Assembly: GCF_012396365.1 (NCBI RefSeq)
Contig: NZ_JAAXPG010000003.1
Location: 186,001 to 250,000, forward strand
Direction of reading: 5' to 3'
Length of the DNA: 64,000 nt
Origin: Nocardiopsis alborubida
GTDB taxonomy: Bacteria > Actinomycetota > Actinomycetes > Streptosporangiales > Streptosporangiaceae
Positions 41,661 through 50,449 of this stretch are shown here, one piece after another (the stretch's first letter is position 1; every line of letters begins with the position of its first letter). The notes under the pieces are model-generated. The model was not told the origin of the DNA. It saw only the letters and a list, made by a program, of their open reading frames with translations, and ran no database searches. The position numbers and the translations under genes were made by a program.

Positions 41661-42455
41661 TCAGGGGACGATGGAGTCGACGTATCCGCCGTCCACCCGC
41701 ACGGCGGCCCCCGTGGTGGCCGAGGCCAGCGGCGAACTCAGGTAGGCGACCATGTTGGCGATCTCCTCGGGTTCGATCAGCCGCTGCAGCAGCGACTGCG
41801 GCCGGTGCAGGCGCATGAACTCCCGCTGCGCCTCCTCCCACGGCAGGTTCCGGTCGACGAGCTGGTAGACGAAGTCCTCCACGCCTCCGGTGTGGGTGGG
41901 ACCGGCGATCACCGAGTTGACGGTCACCCCCGTGCCCGCGGCCTCCTTGGCGAACCCCCGCGAGACCGCGAGCAGCGCCGTCTTGGACATGCCGTAGTGG
42001 ATCATCTCGGCCGGGATCACCACCGCCGAGTCGCTGGCGATGTTGAGCACCCGGCCCCACCCGCGTTCCGTCATCCCGGGCAGGAACTCCCTGGTCAGGC
42101 GCACGGCGGAGAGCACGTTGACCTCGAAGTAGCGCCGCCACTCCTCGTCGGAGATGTCGAGCGCGTCCTGAGCCCCGAAGATCCCGAGGTTGTTGACGAG
42201 CACGTCGAGCCGGGGGAGCAGCTCGCGGAGCCGGTCGACGCCCTCCTCGGTGGTCACGTCGGCGGTCGCGGCCACCAGCGCGGCCCCGGGCACCCGCTCG
42301 GTGACCGCCTCCACCGCGCGGGCGACCTTCTCCTCGCCGCGCCCGTTGACCGCCACCGTCGCCCCGGCGCGCGCCAGCGCCGTGGCGATGGCCAGGCCGA
42401 TGCCCTGGGTCGAGCCGGTCACCAGGGCCGTGCGTGTACGCAGATCGATGTCCAT
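41661..42455 (-). CDS. Short-chain dehydrogenase/reductase (FabG-like), 264 aa
   Basis: Classical SDR: TGSTQGIG (13-20), NNLG (88-91, in place of NNAG), active-site Ser141/Ser143, Tyr154 and Lys158 in YGMSKTA. The end GAAVRVDGGYVDSIVP is the usual SDR C-terminus. The residue after the second strand (NGRGEEK) suggests NADP(H). ATG at 42455 is preceded by weak ribosome sequence. It is the last gene before a 206-bp gap to the PfkB gene on the same strand. Substrate unknown. Confidence 0.85.
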   Translation of the reverse strand: MDIDLRTRTALVTGSTQGIGLAIATALARAGATVAVNGRGEEKVARAVEAVTERVPGAALVAATADVTTEEGVDRLRELLPRLDVLVNNLGIFGAQDALDISDEEWRRYFEVNVLSAVRLTREFLPGMTERGWGRVLNIASDSAVVIPAEMIHYGMSKTALLAVSRGFAKEAAGTGVTVNSVIAGPTHTGGVEDFVYQLVDRNLPWEEAQREFMRLHRPQSLLQRLIEPEEIANMVAYLSSPLASATTGAAVRVDGGYVDSIVP

Positions 42456-42661
42456 GGGGTCACGCTACGTCGCTCCGTGCCCCGCCGCCCAACGCGACCC
42501 GGCGCCCGGGGTCGTGCGGGGCGACCGTGGGACGTGCGTGGACCCCGCACGCCCCGTGCGGCGGGGGTGCCGGGCGGGGACCGGCCCCGCCCGGCGCCGT
42601 GGCCGCCAGGGTTCACGGGCCCGTCCCACGCGCTACACCGGCACCACTTCCGGCCGCCCCC

Positions 42662-43582
42662 TCACGCGGGCTCGTACTCGGCGTCCTCGGACAGACGGCG
42701 CAGCGTGGGCAGGTCGATCAGTTCGGTGTGCGTTCCCGCGCTGCCGCAGGTGAAGGCCCCCGCCACCGCACCGGCCAGGACGCACCGCTCCACGGGTTCC
42801 CCGCCGAGCCAGGCGTGCAGGAAGGCGGCCACGAACGCGTCCCCCGCGCCGTTGCTGTCCACCACCGGCCGGTTCGGCCGCACCGCGGGAAAGCCGCGCG
42901 GCGCGTCCCAGCCCCGTTCCAGGACGTGGCAGCCCCGTTCGCCGTCGGTGGCGACGGCGACCCGGGCCCGCCCCCGGCCGACCACGTCGCGCAGCACGTC
43001 CCCGACCCCGTCGCGGACCCTCGCCGCGCTCATGAACACCACGTCCGAGCGCAGCGCGTAGTGCAGGTGGTGGGGGTCGGTCCCATCCCAGTCGTGCAGG
43101 TCCGTGGAGGTAGTGAGGCCGTGGCGCTCCAGGTCCCCGTACATGTCCCGGTTGTGGCCGATGATCGACAGGTGCGCGTGCCGGGCCCGTCGTACGAAGG
43201 GCAGGTAGAACTCCGGGGGCAGCCGCAGGTCTCCCGGATGGCGCCCGTCGTAGAAGGAGAAGCGGCGCCCGCTCCGGTCCACGAGGTTGACGCCCCGGGG
43301 CGTGCCGTGCGGTGAGACGGTGTGGCTGAAGTCCAGTCCCCGCTCGGCGTAGGAGTCGAGCACCATCCGGCCCTGGGCGTCGTCCCCCAGGTAGTCGATG
43401 AACTTGGTGGCCAGCCCCAGCGCGTGGCACCCCAGCGCCACCCCGTTGCCGGTGTGCCCCACGTAGTCGACCACCGGCGGGACGAACACCGAGTCCCCGC
43501 CGGGCAGGGCCAGCTCGTCCACCCGGACGATCGTGTCGACGCCCGAGCCCCCCACCACCAGCACGTCGTATCCGTCCGTCAC
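42662..43582 (-). CDS. PfkB-family carbohydrate/nucleoside kinase, 306 aa
   Basis: Ribokinase-like kinase. N-terminal VLVVGGSGVDTIVRVDELAL and the substrate-side lid GGDSVFVPPVVDYVGHTGNG are followed by the PfkB signature VDSNGAGDAFVAAFLHAWLG with catalytic Asp248. TDGERGCHV is the phosphate-side strand. Residues around HNRDMYGDLERHG are variable in the family. GTG at 43582 has GGGGGGAG just upstream and the family start after it. The sugar or nucleoside is not predictable, and the neighbouring ABC operon runs away from it. Confidence 0.86.
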   Translation of the reverse strand: MTDGYDVLVVGGSGVDTIVRVDELALPGGDSVFVPPVVDYVGHTGNGVALGCHALGLATKFIDYLGDDAQGRMVLDSYAERGLDFSHTVSPHGTPRGVNLVDRSGRRFSFYDGRHPGDLRLPPEFYLPFVRRARHAHLSIIGHNRDMYGDLERHGLTTSTDLHDWDGTDPHHLHYALRSDVVFMSAARVRDGVGDVLRDVVGRGRARVAVATDGERGCHVLERGWDAPRGFPAVRPNRPVVDSNGAGDAFVAAFLHAWLGGEPVERCVLAGAVAGAFTCGSAGTHTELIDLPTLRRLSEDAEYEPA

Positions 43583-43948
43583 GGACTCCCCCCTCGTCTC
43601 CGTCCGCCTCCCTGGGACAGGCGGCCCCGGCAAAGCATAGGGACGTCCGGACACCGCGACCAGGGGAAGCGGTCGTCGGGAGGGAGCGGGACCGCGCGCC
43701 CCGCCCGCGGATCCCGCCCGCCGGCGCCGCCGAACCCGTCGGGGAGGCCCATGTCCGCACCGCCGACGGAGGCCCGCCCGCGCGGCCCGTCCCCGTGCCC
43801 CGGCCGGTCTCCGGTGGTGGGGCGGTCCCCACCACCGGACCTCCGTCCAGGCCCAGTGACGCCGACCGGCCCCCGTGTTTGGCTCTTGAGCGGGGGCCGG
43901 GCAGGGCGCCGACGCCCCTTCCACACGACGAGACGAGCGGAGTTCGCC
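43583..43948. other. Divergent region between PfkB kinase and ABC operon
   Basis: 366 bp, GC-rich. It contains the perfect hairpin at 43810-43839 and no recognisable gene. Confidence 0.5.
43810..43839. promoter_or_regulatory. Hairpin in the divergent region upstream of the ABC operon
   Basis: TCCGGTGGTGGGG (43810-43822) pairs perfectly with CCCCACCACCGGA (43827-43839) over CGGT. Both flanking genes point away from it, so it cannot end either gene; it may be an attenuator in the ABC leader or an operator. Confidence 0.55.
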
Positions 43949-44700
<752 letters not shown>

Positions 44701-44704
<4 letters not shown>

Positions 44705-45084
44705 ACCGCGCGACGCACCACGACGGGCCGTCCGGGGCGGTGGCCGTGGTTCTGCCCGCGGCGGTACCTGCGGGGCCGTGTACAGGCGCACTCGCGGCGG
44801 CGCCCACCATGTCACCCGCGGCGGTATCCGCGGTGCTGCCGACCATGTCACCCGCGGCGGTATCCGCGGTGCTGCCGACTATGCCACCCGAGGCGGTGCC
44901 CGGCGTGCCGCGCACAGCCCCGCACGCGGCGCTGCCCGGGGCGGTGGCCGCGACATCGCCCACGGCGCCACCCACCATGCCACCCGAGACGCCGACCGGT
45001 CGGCCGCCGTATCCGCGCGACCAGGGTGAGGACCCGCACCACCACGAGGCGGCCCCGGGCGACGGGGAAGGCGGTGCCGCGTGA
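44701..45084 (+). CDS. Ala/Pro-rich repeat ORF between ABC ATPase and permease, 127 aa
   Basis: GTG at 44701 overlaps the ATPase stop, and its own TGA (45082-45084) overlaps the permease ATG, so it is bracketed by coupling overlaps on both sides. It is about 45% Ala+Pro+Val and carries two exact copies of TMSPAAVSAVLP and a third variant (TMPPEAVPGVP), another TMPPE later, and a His/Glu/Gly-rich end. There is no signal peptide or clear helix. Codons such as GTA, TCA and ACA, rare in this genome, are used in the repeats. It may be a linker-like accessory protein or a repeat-expanded intergenic segment kept open by translation. Confidence 0.5.
44806..44910 (+). repeat. 36-bp tandem repeats, two exact copies plus one variant
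   Basis: The 36-bp unit starting ACCATGTCACCC occurs exactly at 44806-44841 and 44842-44877, and a diverged third copy fills 44878-44910. The period is 12 codons. A further ACCATGCCACCCGAG is near 44975. Confidence 0.85.
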
Positions 45085-47600
45085 TGCGGATGGTTCTGCG
45101 CGGCGCCGCCGACCGCGCGCGCCAGCTGGCCCTGTCGGTCCTGACCGTGGCCCTGGGCGCCGGGCTGGCCACGGCCGTCCTCGCCCTCCAGGACTCGGCC
45201 GAGCGGGTGGCCGCCGGGGGAGCCGGGACCTCCTGGACGCTGTCGCGGGCACCGGTCGTGGTGACGGCCGTCCCCGAGGAGGCCGCGGCCGGGATCACCG
45301 CCTCACCGCTGGGGGAACCGCCCCGTCTGGATCCGCGGACCGTGGCGGAACTGGAGCGCCTTCCCGGCGTGCGCCGGACGGCGGTCGAGGCCCCCTTCTC
45401 CGCCTACGTGGTCACCGCCGACCGCACGCTCGGAGGCCACTCCGACCGCTCCTTCGGCCACTCCTGGGCGCTCGCCGAGGCCGAGGGGCTCACCCCCGCC
45501 ACCGGACGGGCCCCCGAGAGCGGGAACGAGGTGGTCATCGACACCCGCACCGCCGCCGACGCCGGGCTCACCCCTGGCGACCGCGCGCGGGTCCTGACCT
45601 CCGACGGGACCGCCGAGGTTCTGGTCACCGGAACCGTCGAGCGCGGCGGCGCCCCGGACCGGGCCCTGTTCTTCCCACCCGCCGAGGCCGCGCGGCGGGG
45701 CGGCGACCCGGTCATGGCCGCGCTCTGGCCAGGGGAGGGAACCGACCCCGACCGGCTGGCCGGGGCGGTCGAGGAGGCCGCGCCCGGTGTCCGGGTGCTC
45801 ACCGGGGACGAACGCGCCACGGCGCTGGCCCTGGACGGGGAGAACCGGGACCTGGCTTCGGGCATGGGCCGGTTCCTGGGCACCATGGCCGCACTGGCGC
45901 TGGCGGTGGCCGCCGTCACGGTCGCGGGCCTGCTCTCCCTGACCGTGCGCGACCGCGCCCGGGAGTTCGCCCTCCTGCGCCTGGCCGGGGCCCGGCCAGG
46001 GCTGGTGCGCCGACTCGTCGTCGGGGAGGCCCTGGTCCTGGGGTGCGTGGCCGCCGTGCTCTCCTGCGTCGTGGGTTCGGCGCTGGCACTGTTCCTGACC
46101 GGACTCTTCACGGAGCTGGGGACGCTGCCGGACGGGTTCGCACTGGTCCTGGGCTGGCCCTCGCTCGCGGCGGGCGTGGCGCTGGCCCTGGCCGTGCCGC
46201 TGGCGGCCTCCTTGCACCCCGCGCTCACCGCGGGTCGGATCGCGCCCGTGGAGGCGATGCGCGCGGCGCAGGCCGAACCCGCCCCCTTCTCCCGTGCCCG
46301 CCTGGTACTCGGGGCCGTGGCCCTGTGCGGCGCGGCGGCCCTGTTCGCGACGGCCTGGGGCCTGGCCGGAACCGTGGTGGCGGTGACCGCCGCCGTCTCC
46401 GCCGCGCTGGTCCTCGTCGCCGCCGCGGTCCTGCTCTCGCCGGTGCTGGTCCACGCGGTGCTGCTCCTGCTGCGCCCGGTCACCCGCAGGAGGGCCGCCT
46501 CCCTGGTCGCCGACCGGGAGGCGCGCGCCGACGTCCGCCGGGTGGCGGGCGTCATGACGCCCCTGCTGGTGACGACGGCGGTCGCCTGCCTGCTGCTCTT
46601 CCAGGAGACCACCACCACCGAGGCCCGCCTGCGCGCCTACGGCGAGCGCCTGGCCGCCGACCTGGTGGTGTCAGGGTCCCTGGGCGTGGGTCTGCCCGCG
46701 TCCGCGGCCGAGGCCGCCGAGGACGTGCCCGGGGTCGCCGCCGCCGGGGGCTACCGCCAGACGGTCACCTCCGCGGGCGGGCCGTACCTGTCCACCCACC
46801 TGGTCGAACCCGGGGCGGTGCCGCGGGTCCACGACCTGGCGGTGGAGGACGGCGCGTGGGAGGAATTCGGCGCAGGCGGCGTCGCCGTGCGCGCCGACAC
46901 CGCCCGGAGCCAGGGGTGGCGCGCGGGACAGACCGTGGAGCTGGTCGGCCCCGACGGCACCGCGTTCACGGCCCGGGTGTCGGTCCTGTACCGGGCGGGG
47001 CTCGACTTCCCCGACGTCCTGCTGCCCGAGGAGGCCGTCGCGCCCCGCATGCTCGACACCCTGCACAACGGCCTGTACGTGGCGCTCGACCCCTCGGCCG
47101 ACGCCGGGAGGACGGCCTCCCGGCTGGAGGAGGCGATCGACGCCGGGCCCGAACTCCGGGTCGCCGACCGCGCCGAGCACATCGCGGACCAGGCCCGGAT
47201 CGGCCAGGAGGACGCCTGGATCACCCATCTCATGATGGCCCTGGTGGCGGGCTTCGCCGGGGTGAGCGCGGTCAACGCCCTCGTCGTCTCCGTCTCGGCC
47301 CGAGCGCGGAGCTTCGCCCTGCTGCGCCTGGTGGGGGCCTCGCGGGCCCAGGTCGCGGGCATGGTCGCGGGGGAGGCCCTGGCGGTGTCGCTGGCGGGGG
47401 TGGTGCTGGGCACCGCCACGGCGCTGGCCGGGGTGGCCGCCGCGGGCCACGCCCTCGTCGGCGGCGGGACGGTGGTGCTCGCCGTCCCCCTGGACCAGTA
47501 CCTGCCGCTGGCCGGTGCCGTCGTGGGCATCGGGCTGCTCGCGAGCCTGGTCCCGGCCGTCGCGGCCCTGCGCGCCCGCCCGCTGCACGCCGCCGGGTGA
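45084..47600 (+). CDS. FtsX-like ABC permease, 838 aa
   Basis: Large permease of the MacB/FtsX class with two permease modules. The first helix (residues about 10-30) is followed by an external domain (30-260), three helices (about 268-380) and two more linked hydrophobic stretches. A second N-terminal-like segment with RAASLVADREARADVRRVAG and another external domain then precede the last three helices (about 710-830, VSAVNALVVSVSARARSFAL, LLRLVGASRAQVAGMV). Both FtsX motifs (FALLRLAGARP and FALLRLVGASR) are visible. Starts at 45084 (ATG) or 45081 (GTG). Forms a complex with the ATPase; substrate unknown. Confidence 0.92.
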   Translation: MRMVLRGAADRARQLALSVLTVALGAGLATAVLALQDSAERVAAGGAGTSWTLSRAPVVVTAVPEEAAAGITASPLGEPPRLDPRTVAELERLPGVRRTAVEAPFSAYVVTADRTLGGHSDRSFGHSWALAEAEGLTPATGRAPESGNEVVIDTRTAADAGLTPGDRARVLTSDGTAEVLVTGTVERGGAPDRALFFPPAEAARRGGDPVMAALWPGEGTDPDRLAGAVEEAAPGVRVLTGDERATALALDGENRDLASGMGRFLGTMAALALAVAAVTVAGLLSLTVRDRAREFALLRLAGARPGLVRRLVVGEALVLGCVAAVLSCVVGSALALFLTGLFTELGTLPDGFALVLGWPSLAAGVALALAVPLAASLHPALTAGRIAPVEAMRAAQAEPAPFSRARLVLGAVALCGAAALFATAWGLAGTVVAVTAAVSAALVLVAAAVLLSPVLVHAVLLLLRPVTRRRAASLVADREARADVRRVAGVMTPLLVTTAVACLLLFQETTTTEARLRAYGERLAADLVVSGSLGVGLPASAAEAAEDVPGVAAAGGYRQTVTSAGGPYLSTHLVEPGAVPRVHDLAVEDGAWEEFGAGGVAVRADTARSQGWRAGQTVELVGPDGTAFTARVSVLYRAGLDFPDVLLPEEAVAPRMLDTLHNGLYVALDPSADAGRTASRLEEAIDAGPELRVADRAEHIADQARIGQEDAWITHLMMALVAGFAGVSAVNALVVSVSARARSFALLRLVGASRAQVAGMVAGEALAVSLAGVVLGTATALAGVAAAGHALVGGGTVVLAVPLDQYLPLAGAVVGIGLLASLVPAVAALRARPLHAAG

Positions 47601-47703
47601 GCGGCCGCGGGGCCCGGCGCCGGCCGGACCCCGCGACGGTCACGGGCGGGTTCCGGAATCCCGGTCGTGGGCGGACGCCGCACCCACCCAGAGGCCGGAT
47701 CGC

Positions 47704-47739
47704 GGGCGGGCGCCGCACCCGAGAGCGCGGCGCCCGCCC
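47704..47739. terminator. Bidirectional terminator between permease and GH92 genes
   Basis: GGGCGGGCGCCGC (47704-47716) pairs perfectly with GCGGCGCCCGCCC (47727-47739) across a 10-nt loop. Confidence 0.85.
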
Positions 47740-47745
47740 ACGTCC

Positions 47746-50181
47746 TCAGCGGTCGACCGGCAGGTCCTCCGCGGCGGTCGCCCACTCCGTGTTCGGCTCG
47801 CTGACCAGCACGTGCGTGACGCGCCCGCCCTCGCTCAGGAAGGACTCCGGCAGCCAGGAGCGCGTGTGCTCCCGCCCGTCCAGGCGCACCGAACCGATGT
47901 AGGTCGCGTCCGGCCCGGCGTTCGGGGCGACGACGGTGATCGGCTCGCGCCCGACCGGCGCGATCCTGGCGTAGGAGAACACCGGGGCCGACAGCAGCAG
48001 CTCGCCGCGCCCCGGCGCCTGCGGGAACAGCCCCAGGGCCGAGAAGACGTACCAGGCCGACATCGTGCCCAGGTCGTCGTTGCCGGGCAGGCCGCCCGGC
48101 CCCGTCCCGTACTGGGTGTCCACGATCTCGCGCACCGTCTCCTGGGTCTTCCAGGGCTGACCGAGCGCGTTGTACATCCACGGGGCGTGGATGCCCGGCT
48201 CGTTGGTGGGGTCGTAGCGCAGCGGGTCGCCGCCGCCCACCGACCACGCGCCGTCGGGGGTGCGGAAGAACCCGTCCAGGCGCCCGGCCGCGGTCTCCCG
48301 GCCGCCCATCGCCTCGGCCAGGCCGCCGACGTCGTGCGGCACCATCCACGTGTAGGTCGCGCTCGTGCCCTGCGCGAACCCGGTGTCGCGCCCGGGGTCG
48401 AAGGGCGTCACCCAGGACCCGTCGGCGTTACGCGCCTGCGCGTAGCCCGCCTCCGGCGTGGCCCCGGGGTTGTAGACGTTGCGCCAGTACCCGCCGCGCT
48501 CGGCGAACACCGCGGCGTCGTCCTCACGCCCCAGGCGCTCCGCCCACTGGGCGAGCGCGTTGTCGGCCACGGAGGCCTCCAGCGTCTCCGCGGCCCCGCC
48601 CCAGCAGTGGCAGTCGTCCTGCGGCGCGTAGCGGAGTTCGAGGTAGCGCTCCAGGTTCGGGCGCTGGCCCTCGCACTGGCCGGGGCACCCGGCGTCGGAC
48701 AGCCCGTCGGGGTGCGGCTCGGTGGCCTGGGTCCGCAGGGACTCGTAGGCGGCCTCGGCGTCGAACCCGTCCACGCCCATCGCGGCGAACGTCGCCAGCG
48801 TCGCGGCGGAGGGGTCGCCGGTCATCACGTGCGTGGGCCCGTTGATGTGCACCCACCTGTCCCACACGCCCCCGTTCTGCTCGGAGAAGTTGAGCAGGGA
48901 CTGCGCGAAGTCCCCGGCCACCCCGGGCTCCAGCAGCGCGAGCAGCTGGACCTGCGCGCGGTACTGGTCCCAGCCGGAGAAGTTGGTGTACTGCGCGCCC
49001 TGCCCGTCCGCCACGCGGTGCGCCTCGCCGTCCATGCCGGGGTAGCGGCCGTCCACGTCGCTCACCAGGTTGGGCTGGAGCAGGGAGTGGTACAGCGCCG
49101 TGTAGAAGGCGGTGCGCTGGTCGTCGGTGCCGCCGCCGACCCTGATCGTGCGCAGGCGCCGGTTCCAGGCCTCGCGCGCCGACGCGGCCACCGCGTCCAC
49201 GCTCTGCCCGGGGGCGATCTCGGCGGCGAGGTTGGCCTCGGCGTTCTCCGCGCTGACGTAGGAGATGCCCACGCGCACGCCCACGTCGGAGCCCTCGGGG
49301 AAGGAGACGTAGCCGCCCGAGCCCCGGCCCCGCCGCTGGTCGCGGTCGTAGCCCTCACCGCCCGAGGCGGTGGTGGCCCCCGGCTTCAGCTCGTCGTCCT
49401 CCCACGTGCCCACCCCGCTGAAGGGGGTGTCGAAGCGCGCGGTGAAGTGCAGCCGGTAGTACGAGTTGCGGTTGTTCTCGCCGCCGTTGGCGCGCTGTCC
49501 GCAGAAGGCGCCGGTGAGCACCGAACCGCTCACCGTGCGGGCCTCCTCGTCGATGCGGACGTCGGCCTCCTCGCTGCCGTTGAGCGAGTTGGAGGTGCGG
49601 AAGAGCAGGCTGGCGGGGGCGCCCTCGGGGAAGTCGAACTCCCCGGCACCGGCCCGGTCGGTGACGCTCAGGTCCGTGCGCACGCCGTTGTCCAGGGTCA
49701 CCGTGTAGCGGCCGGGGGAGGCGGACTCGTCGGCGTGGTCGAAGTCGCTCGCGTACACCTCGTCGCGGGTGTCGGCGCTGGGCGAGGTGTCCACGGGCAC
49801 GGTGACCGGCATGATCGGCACGTCACCGGCGGCCCCGGGGTGGCAGCCGGCGCCGTTGACGTGGGTCAGGGCGAAGCCCCGCACCCGCGTGACGTCGTAG
49901 GAGTAGCCGTTGGCCGCGCCGGTGTCGGTCTGGTCCCCGCGGGTGGTGGTCGGGCTCCAGGAGATCATCCCGAACGGCCGGACCGCGCCGGGGTAGGTGT
50001 TGCCGCCGTTGGTGGAGCCGATGAAGGGGTCCACGTAATCGGCGGGCGAGGCCACGGCCTGGGCCGCCTCGACCGGGACGGGCGCCGCCGAGGCCGCCGG
50101 GGCGGGGGAGAGCAGGGCGGCGCCGACGGCGAGGGCGAGCAGTGGGGAGAGGAGTCGGGGGGAGCGTGGAGGGAGGGTCAT
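47746..50181 (-). CDS. Secreted GH92 alpha-mannosidase, 811 aa
   Basis: Secreted exo-acting calcium-dependent alpha-mannosidase (alpha-1,2 or alpha-1,3 linkage). The signal peptide is residues 1-32 (hydrophobic core LLSPLLALAVGAALLSPAPA). Family segments: VDPFIGSTNGGNTYPGAVRP at the start, GCHPGAAGDVPIMPV, YTNFSGWDQYRAQVQLLALL, YRNVYNP, YDPTNEPGIHAPWMYN, and GNDDLGTMSAWYVFSALGLF with the acid/base Glu and Asp residues expected in these. ATG at 50181 has AAGGAA 9 nt upstream. It acts on yeast or fungal mannan and N-glycan. The GHL10 gene upstream has its own terminator. Confidence 0.92.
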   Translation of the reverse strand: MTLPPRSPRLLSPLLALAVGAALLSPAPAASAAPVPVEAAQAVASPADYVDPFIGSTNGGNTYPGAVRPFGMISWSPTTTRGDQTDTGAANGYSYDVTRVRGFALTHVNGAGCHPGAAGDVPIMPVTVPVDTSPSADTRDEVYASDFDHADESASPGRYTVTLDNGVRTDLSVTDRAGAGEFDFPEGAPASLLFRTSNSLNGSEEADVRIDEEARTVSGSVLTGAFCGQRANGGENNRNSYYRLHFTARFDTPFSGVGTWEDDELKPGATTASGGEGYDRDQRRGRGSGGYVSFPEGSDVGVRVGISYVSAENAEANLAAEIAPGQSVDAVAASAREAWNRRLRTIRVGGGTDDQRTAFYTALYHSLLQPNLVSDVDGRYPGMDGEAHRVADGQGAQYTNFSGWDQYRAQVQLLALLEPGVAGDFAQSLLNFSEQNGGVWDRWVHINGPTHVMTGDPSAATLATFAAMGVDGFDAEAAYESLRTQATEPHPDGLSDAGCPGQCEGQRPNLERYLELRYAPQDDCHCWGGAAETLEASVADNALAQWAERLGREDDAAVFAERGGYWRNVYNPGATPEAGYAQARNADGSWVTPFDPGRDTGFAQGTSATYTWMVPHDVGGLAEAMGGRETAAGRLDGFFRTPDGAWSVGGGDPLRYDPTNEPGIHAPWMYNALGQPWKTQETVREIVDTQYGTGPGGLPGNDDLGTMSAWYVFSALGLFPQAPGRGELLLSAPVFSYARIAPVGREPITVVAPNAGPDATYIGSVRLDGREHTRSWLPESFLSEGGRVTHVLVSEPNTEWATAAEDLPVDR

Positions 50182-50404
50182 CCTCTGCGTTCCTTCACGG
50201 GGGAGCGGGTGGTCCCGGAGAGTCTGGCCCAGCGGCGCGCGCCCCGGCCAGGCTCGGGCGGGGGAGTTGGCGAGTTCTTCGCCGGTCCGTCGCCGCGGTG
50301 TCACGGACGGACCACGGTGCGGACCGGGACGGCCCGGCCGCGGGTCCGGGCGCCGTCCGCCGCCCGGGTGGGGGACGGCCGCAGACGTGGACGGGGGAAC
50401 GGCC

Positions 50405-50434
50405 GCGGGGCCCGGCGCACGCGCCGGGCCCCGC
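50405..50434 (-). terminator. Terminator downstream of the GHL10 gene
   Basis: GCGGGGCCCGGCGC (50405-50418) pairs perfectly with GCGCCGGGCCCCGC (50421-50434). Confidence 0.8.
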
Positions 50435-50449
50435 TCGCTCCGTCCGACG

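Noticed and set aside
26300..42000. Biosynthetic gene cluster (AlkZ-like, SDRs, methyltransferase, ABC)
   Set aside because: No scaffold enzyme such as a polyketide synthase, NRPS or terpene cyclase; the enzymes are scattered single genes on both strands.
40636..43582. WYL regulator as part of a phage-defence island
   Set aside because: Adjacent genes are an SDR and a PfkB kinase; no nuclease, methylase or other defence-type protein is near.
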